DNA from: Haloarcula limicola | GTDB taxonomy: Archaea; Halobacteriota; Halobacteria; Halobacteriales; Haloarculaceae | Direction of reading: 5' to 3' | Length of the DNA stretch: 64,000 bases | NCBI RefSeq assembly: GCF_010119205.1 | Contig: NZ_WRXM01000001.1 | Coordinates: forward strand, 1,736,001 to 1,800,000 | Part shown: positions 60,384 through 64,000 of the stretch, piece after piece | Numbering within the stretch: position 1 is the first letter of the stretch | Layout: each line of letters opens with the position of its first letter | Made by a program: the position numbers and the translations under genes | The notes under the pieces: generated by a model | The model's input: only the letters and a program-made list of their open reading frames with translations | Databases searched by the model: none | Told to the model about the DNA's origin: nothing

Positions 60384-60827
60384 TCACTCCCGGTCGGGCT
60401 CCTCGGCGAGCGCTCGGTCGCGCAGCTCCTCGCACTTCTCGCCTCTCACCGTCAGTTCGGGGACCGGCACCGGCTTTCCGTCCTCGACGGCGACGAAGGT
60501 GGCGTAGGCGCTGGTGGTCTCCTCCGTCTCGCCGGTCCGGGGGTTCTCGGCGGCGACCTCGATTCGGACGCGGACGCTCGTCCGGCCGGTGGCGTAGGCG
60601 AACGACTCGACGCGGGCGGTGTCGCCGATGGGGATGGGCCGCTCGAAGTCGACGCGGGACATCTGAGCGGTGACGCAGGACTCCTCGGCGGCGCGCATCG
60701 CCGACATCGCGCCGATCTCGTCCATCCACTTCATCACGATGCCCCCGTGGGCGCTCTCGTAGTTGTTCGCGTGGGTCGGCTGGACGCGCTCGCGGTTGAC
60801 GATGTGCGTGTCGGCGACGGCTGGCAT
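60384..60827 (-). CDS. Acyl-CoA thioesterase (hotdog fold)
   Basis: The 147-residue hotdog-fold protein has the family sequence HANNYESAHGGIVMKWMDEIGAMSAMRAAEESCVTA, with the Asp of MDE and His of HGG in the active-site positions, then VDFERPIPIGDTARVESFA. These enzymes cut acyl-CoA thioesters. The ATG at 60827 is preferred to an upstream one that adds 13 residues. It is convergent with the zinc protein gene at 59996. Confidence 0.88.
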   Translation of the reverse strand: MPAVADTHIVNRERVQPTHANNYESAHGGIVMKWMDEIGAMSAMRAAEESCVTAQMSRVDFERPIPIGDTARVESFAYATGRTSVRVRIEVAAENPRTGETEETTSAYATFVAVEDGKPVPVPELTVRGEKCEELRDRALAEEPDRE

Positions 60828-60942
60828 GAACGGCGGTACACCGCCGCCGCGGATAACGGTTGACACTGCGACCGAATTCGCACTAGTATATTTCTCTTCA
60901 CGTTTAGAATTAACTTTCAGAGTATGCTATCGCACCAAACCG

Positions 60943-61003
60943 GGCGGAATTTGGGTGAGAGTTCCGCCGGAATGCCGTCGGAATTCGGAAAATTCCCTTT
61001 AGT
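60943..61003 (+). promoter_or_regulatory. Candidate operator and promoter of the ferritin-like lipoprotein gene
   Basis: Two inverted repeats lie here: GGCGGAA (60943-60949) with TTCCGCC (60962-60968), and GGAATT (60980-60985) with AATTCC (60991-60996). The latter directly precedes CTTTAGTA (60996-61003), which is TATA-like and about 28 bp from the ATG. A dimeric repressor or activator bound here could control transcription. This is inferred from the sequence only. Confidence 0.4.
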
Positions 61004-61030
61004 AGGGGTCGGGTTTGTTCGCCCGTCGAT

Positions 61031-62329
61031 ATGAGTCCGAACGACGACACCACTGACCGTACGCGGCGCGCATTCCTCGGAACCACTGCCACGCTCGGCT
61101 CGATCGCCATCGCCGGGTGTGCGAGCGAAGGCGACCCCTCGGTCGCTGCCCAGTCGGAGATGACGGAAACCGAGACGGGCACCGAGATGGGAACCGAGAC
61201 GGCTACCGACGAGGACAACGCCGCGCCGGACGTCCCGATACTCAACTACGCGCTCACCCTCGAACACCTGGAGAACGCCTTCTACCGCGAGGGCCTGGAG
61301 ACGTTCAGCGACGACGAGCTGAGCGGCGCGGACGTGCTCTCGGGCCTCAACGGACAGATCTGTAGCGAGGTGCCCGAGTACCTCCAGACCGTCGGCGACC
61401 ACGAGGCCGCCCACGTGAAGGCGATCAGCGCGACCGTCGAGAAGCTCGGCGGGACGCCGGTCGAAGAGGGCGAGTACGACTTCGGCTACGAGACGCCCAG
61501 CGAGTTCCTCGCCGTCGCCGAGGCCTTAGAGAACACCGGCGTCGCCGCCTACGCCGGCGCGGCACCGATGGTCGTGAACAACGAGGTCCTCGGTGCGGCC
61601 GCGGGCATCCACAGCGTCGAGGCCCGCCACGCGTCGTTCCTGAACCTCGTCAACGGCTCCTCGCCGTTCCCCGAGGCCGTCGACGAGGCCAAGTCGATGA
61701 GCGAGGTCCTCGAGATCGCCGGGCAGTTCGTCACGAGCGAAGTGGACGCGAGCGTCTACGAACTCGAAGACGACCGGCCCGCACCGCAGCGAAAAGAGGA
61801 GGACGACACGAGCGACGTGGACGTCCTGAACTACGCGCTCACTCTCGAGCACCTGGAGAACGCCTTCTACCGTGAGGGCCTCGAGGCGTTCAGCGACGAC
61901 GAACTGATGCACGCGGACGCGCTCTCGGAGTTCAGCGACGAGCTCAAGATGCTGGTGCCGGACCACATCGAGACCGTCGGCGCTCACGAAGCCGCACACG
62001 TCTCCGCGATCAGCGATACCATCCAGAAGCTCGGCGGGACGCCGGTCGAGGAGGCGACCTACGACTTCGGCTACGAGACGCCCAGCGAGTTCCTCGCCGT
62101 CGCCAAGGCCCTGGAGAACACCGGCGTCGCCGCCTACAAGGGCGCCGTCGACACGGTGTCGAACGACGACGTGTTCGCCGCGGCGCTCGGCATCCACAGC
62201 GTCGAGGCGCGACACGCCGCGTTCCTCAACGAACTCAACATGACGTCGCCGTTCCCCAAAGCCGTCGACGAGCCGAAGTCCATGTCGGAAGTCAAAGAGA
62301 TCGCCGGGCAGTTCATCGTCGAGTCCTGA
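61031..62329 (+). CDS. Tat lipoprotein with two ferritin-like domains
   Basis: The 432-residue protein has a twin-arginine lipoprotein signal (TRRAFLG, lipobox IAGC at 27-30) and a Thr/Glu-rich linker. Two homologous ferritin-like domains follow (about 68-236 and 262-430), each beginning ILNYALTLEHLENAFYREG or nearly the same. They share HEAAH, ETPSEFLAVA, ENTGVAAY and HSVEARH, which supply Glu/His metal ligands. It resembles DUF4439/dessication-type ferritin-like proteins. Metal storage or oxidation protection on the cell surface is an inference. Confidence 0.85.
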   Translation: MSPNDDTTDRTRRAFLGTTATLGSIAIAGCASEGDPSVAAQSEMTETETGTEMGTETATDEDNAAPDVPILNYALTLEHLENAFYREGLETFSDDELSGADVLSGLNGQICSEVPEYLQTVGDHEAAHVKAISATVEKLGGTPVEEGEYDFGYETPSEFLAVAEALENTGVAAYAGAAPMVVNNEVLGAAAGIHSVEARHASFLNLVNGSSPFPEAVDEAKSMSEVLEIAGQFVTSEVDASVYELEDDRPAPQRKEEDDTSDVDVLNYALTLEHLENAFYREGLEAFSDDELMHADALSEFSDELKMLVPDHIETVGAHEAAHVSAISDTIQKLGGTPVEEATYDFGYETPSEFLAVAKALENTGVAAYKGAVDTVSNDDVFAAALGIHSVEARHAAFLNELNMTSPFPKAVDEPKSMSEVKEIAGQFIVES

Positions 62330-62505
62330 GCGACCGCGACTGACCAGTTCGGACTCTCGGTTCCGACCGGCGTCGGCCGAGCGAACACCCTCCAAACGAA
62401 GATGACCGAGCACCAGCGTCACCGGGTCGCCGCCCGACCGATATCGGCGGCTGACACGCCGCTCCCCGCTGATCCGTTTTCGTTCGGCCGCCGGGGGAGA
62501 CCGCC

Positions 62506-62811
62506 ATGAGCGTCTGGCTCGACCTGGCCCGTCTCGCGGCCGTCGTCAACGTCGCGTTGCTCCTCGTCCTCGGCGGCGTCTGGATCCGAAACTACCGGCG
62601 ACTGCACTCGAAACACACGCTCGGCCTGTCGCTGTTCGCGGCGCTGCTGTGCGTCGAAAACGCGTTCGCGCTGTACGTCTACACGCTGGACCCGGTACTG
62701 TCGGTCTGGTTCGGAACGGCGGTCCCCGACCCGGCGTGGCAGGCGATGGTCGCGTTGCACGCGCTCGAGACGGTCGGTCTCGCCGTCCTGACGTGGGTTA
62801 CGCTCGACTGA
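62506..62811 (+). CDS. Small membrane protein of unknown function
   Basis: The 101-residue protein starts MSVWLDLARLAAVVNVALLLVLGG, with hydrophobic helices near 8-26, 38-58 and 72-98, and a short basic loop NYRRLHSKHT. I do not recognise a family. It is followed 41 bp later by a 29-residue membrane peptide gene on the same strand. The stretch between the ferritin-like gene and this gene (62330-62505) shows nothing recognisable. Confidence 0.6.
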   Translation: MSVWLDLARLAAVVNVALLLVLGGVWIRNYRRLHSKHTLGLSLFAALLCVENAFALYVYTLDPVLSVWFGTAVPDPAWQAMVALHALETVGLAVLTWVTLD

Positions 62812-62851
62812 GCGTCGTAACGCCTAATTGGCCGACCGAGAAAGAGGAGGC

Positions 62852-62941
62852 ATGGACAGACAGCAGATACTGGCGGTCATCCTCACCGTCCTGATGGTGG
62901 GGTCGTCGGTCGCCTACGCGCTCGCGTTCACCATCTTCTAA
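62852..62941 (+). CDS. Very short single-helix membrane peptide
   Basis: A 29-residue peptide starts MDRQQILAVILTVLMVG and continues to AYALAFTIF, so it is one hydrophobic helix with a polar N-terminal head. GAGGAGG precedes the ATG by one base, too close for a standard ribosome binding site. The gene sits between a three-helix membrane protein and the convergent helicase. The composition supports a real peptide, but the short length limits certainty. Confidence 0.5.
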   Translation: MDRQQILAVILTVLMVGSSVAYALAFTIF

Positions 62942-64000
62942 TCCCAGACGTCCGAGAGCGGGTGGTCGCTCGACGACCCGCCCCCGGACCGGGAGCGCGA
63001 GCGGTCGTGACGGCGCTTCGCCCCGGAGTCGATGCCCGCGAGCGCGCGGTCGGGCGCGAACGGCGGGAGGTCGGGGTCGCTCGTCCGGTCGACCTGCTGG
63101 CGGAACCAGTCGGGCATGTCGTGGCGGGCGCGCTCGAAGAGGTCAAGCAGCGAGGAGTCCGCCAGATACGTCGCGCCGTAGTCGTCGGGCGCACGCACGA
63201 CGCGACCGCAGCCCTGGATCACGGTTCTGAGCGCCGTCCGGTAGTACCAGCCCCACTGGTCGTCTTCGAGGCGACGGGCGACGCGCGAGTCCCGGGTGTT
63301 GGGATAGGGGGCCTTACAGAGCACCTGCCAGCGACAGAGGTCGCCCTCCAAGTCGAGGGCCTCCTCCATCTTCACCGAGAGGAACACGTCGGGGTTCTTG
63401 CTGCGCTTCCACGCGGCGAGCGCGCCGTCTCGGCCCTCTTTGTCGTGGGTACGAACGCGGACGCCGACGCCGAAGTCCTCCAGCAGTTCCTCCAACTGCT
63501 CCTGAATCGCATAGGAGTGGCAGTGAATCAGGCCCTTCTCGTCGGGGTGGCGGGCCATGATGCGGACGATGGAGCGGGCCACCTCGGGGAGCGTGTCGTC
63601 GCGGTGTTCGTAGGTCATCTTCCCCTGTGTCACGTCGTACAGCGGGCGGTTCTCGACCGGGAAGGTGTGGCCCACCTCGACGAGCGCGACGTTGTCGGGG
63701 TCGAGCCCGACGTTGGCACAGAAGGCGTCCTTGTTGAGAATCGTCGCCGACAGCAGGGCGAACTTCTCGCCCCGCTCCCAGACGGTGTGCTTGAGGTAGC
63801 GCTCGGGGTTCATCGGCTTGACCGTCACCGGCGCGCCCTCGCCGTCGGCCTGGTCGACCACCCACGTCGTCGCGCTGTCGGGGTCGCGGTAGTCCTCCTG
63901 GAACCACGAGAGGTCGCTTCGGAGTTTGTTCAGCGAGTCGCGTTCGGCCACCTCCTCGGGGCCGAGTTCGGCGTTGCCACGCAGTTCCTTCACGCGGCGC
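62938..64000 (-). CDS. Rad3/XPD-type ATP-dependent DNA helicase, C-terminal part
   Basis: The gene runs past the window end and lacks its start; 354 codons are present. It shows the helicase second half: FALLSATILNKDAFCANVGL, GLIHCHSYAIQEQL, VFLSVKMEEALDLEGDLCRWQVL and motif VI with VIQGCGRVVRAPDDYGATYLADSS. These belong to superfamily 2 Rad3/XPD/DinG helicases. The Fe-S cluster domain would be in the missing part. The gene overlaps the short membrane gene's stop on the other strand. Confidence 0.9.
   Translation of the reverse strand, partial: RRVKELRGNAELGPEEVAERDSLNKLRSDLSWFQEDYRDPDSATTWVVDQADGEGAPVTVKPMNPERYLKHTVWERGEKFALLSATILNKDAFCANVGLDPDNVALVEVGHTFPVENRPLYDVTQGKMTYEHRDDTLPEVARSIVRIMARHPDEKGLIHCHSYAIQEQLEELLEDFGVGVRVRTHDKEGRDGALAAWKRSKNPDVFLSVKMEEALDLEGDLCRWQVLCKAPYPNTRDSRVARRLEDDQWGWYYRTALRTVIQGCGRVVRAPDDYGATYLADSSLLDLFERARHDMPDWFRQQVDRTSDPDLPPFAPDRALAGIDSGAKRRHDRSRSRSGGGSSSDHPLSDVWD

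Overview
This 64 kb window is chromosomal DNA of an extremely halophilic archaeon (class Halobacteria). The evidence is high GC content, strongly acidic proteins, the archaeal information-processing genes (eIF1A, Rio1 kinase, a KH-domain Dim2/Pno1 homologue, thermosome), Bat-type HTH and haloarchaeal histidine kinases, and many families known mainly from haloarchaea (DUF7563, DUF5806, DUF5807, DUF6360, DUF7114, Hvo_1808 surface proteins). A Haloarcula-like relative is plausible, but the sequence alone does not fix the genus. Both ends are cut inside genes: a phosphohexomutase C-terminus on the left and a Rad3/XPD-type helicase C-terminus on the right.

Layout. 0-8 kb: phosphohexomutase end, small zinc-ribbon proteins, membrane proteins, a 322-bp inverted-repeat element (2761-3082), a methyltransferase, an AI-2E family exporter and a divergent pair of tandem-rhodanese sulfurtransferases. 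8-19 kb: a SOUL heme protein, a GAF-PAS-LOV histidine kinase whose LOV domain lacks the photoactive Cys, a PD-(D/E)XK nuclease-like protein next to a beta-CASP ribonuclease, a sugar-porter MFS gene, a cupin, a CNNM/CBS protein, an SDR, a glutaredoxin and ThiE. 19-35 kb: secreted proteins and envelope functions, including three paralogous Hvo_1808 proteins with HExxH...E motifs, a site-2 protease, an arylsulfotransferase-like propeller, a ZIP transporter, and NAD salvage genes (pncB and a nicotinamidase). 35-46 kb: an M23-like protein, lipoate ligase, PyrC, three universal stress proteins and a DHH phosphoesterase. 46-56 kb: a frameshifted lipoprotein, the thermosome with a heat-shock-like promoter, an AAA+ ATPase, the Pno1-Rio1-eIF1A cluster, a histidine kinase, a 127-bp tandem repeat and a DUF460 protein. 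56-64 kb: another histidine kinase, an enoyl-CoA hydratase, tRNA-Thr with a duplicated 3' end, two small zinc proteins, a thioesterase, a duplicated ferritin-like lipoprotein and a helicase.

Most genes are housekeeping or regulatory singletons or two- to three-gene units. The Pno1-Rio1-eIF1A group serves translation and 40S-type ribosome maturation, and PncA and PncB together recycle nicotinamide to NAD. The accessory-looking parts are the tRNA-Thr junction (59.44-60.3 kb), the inverted-repeat elements at 2.8 and 29.2 kb, and the tandem repeat at 53.7 kb. No rRNA, CRISPR array, transposase or intact prophage was found.
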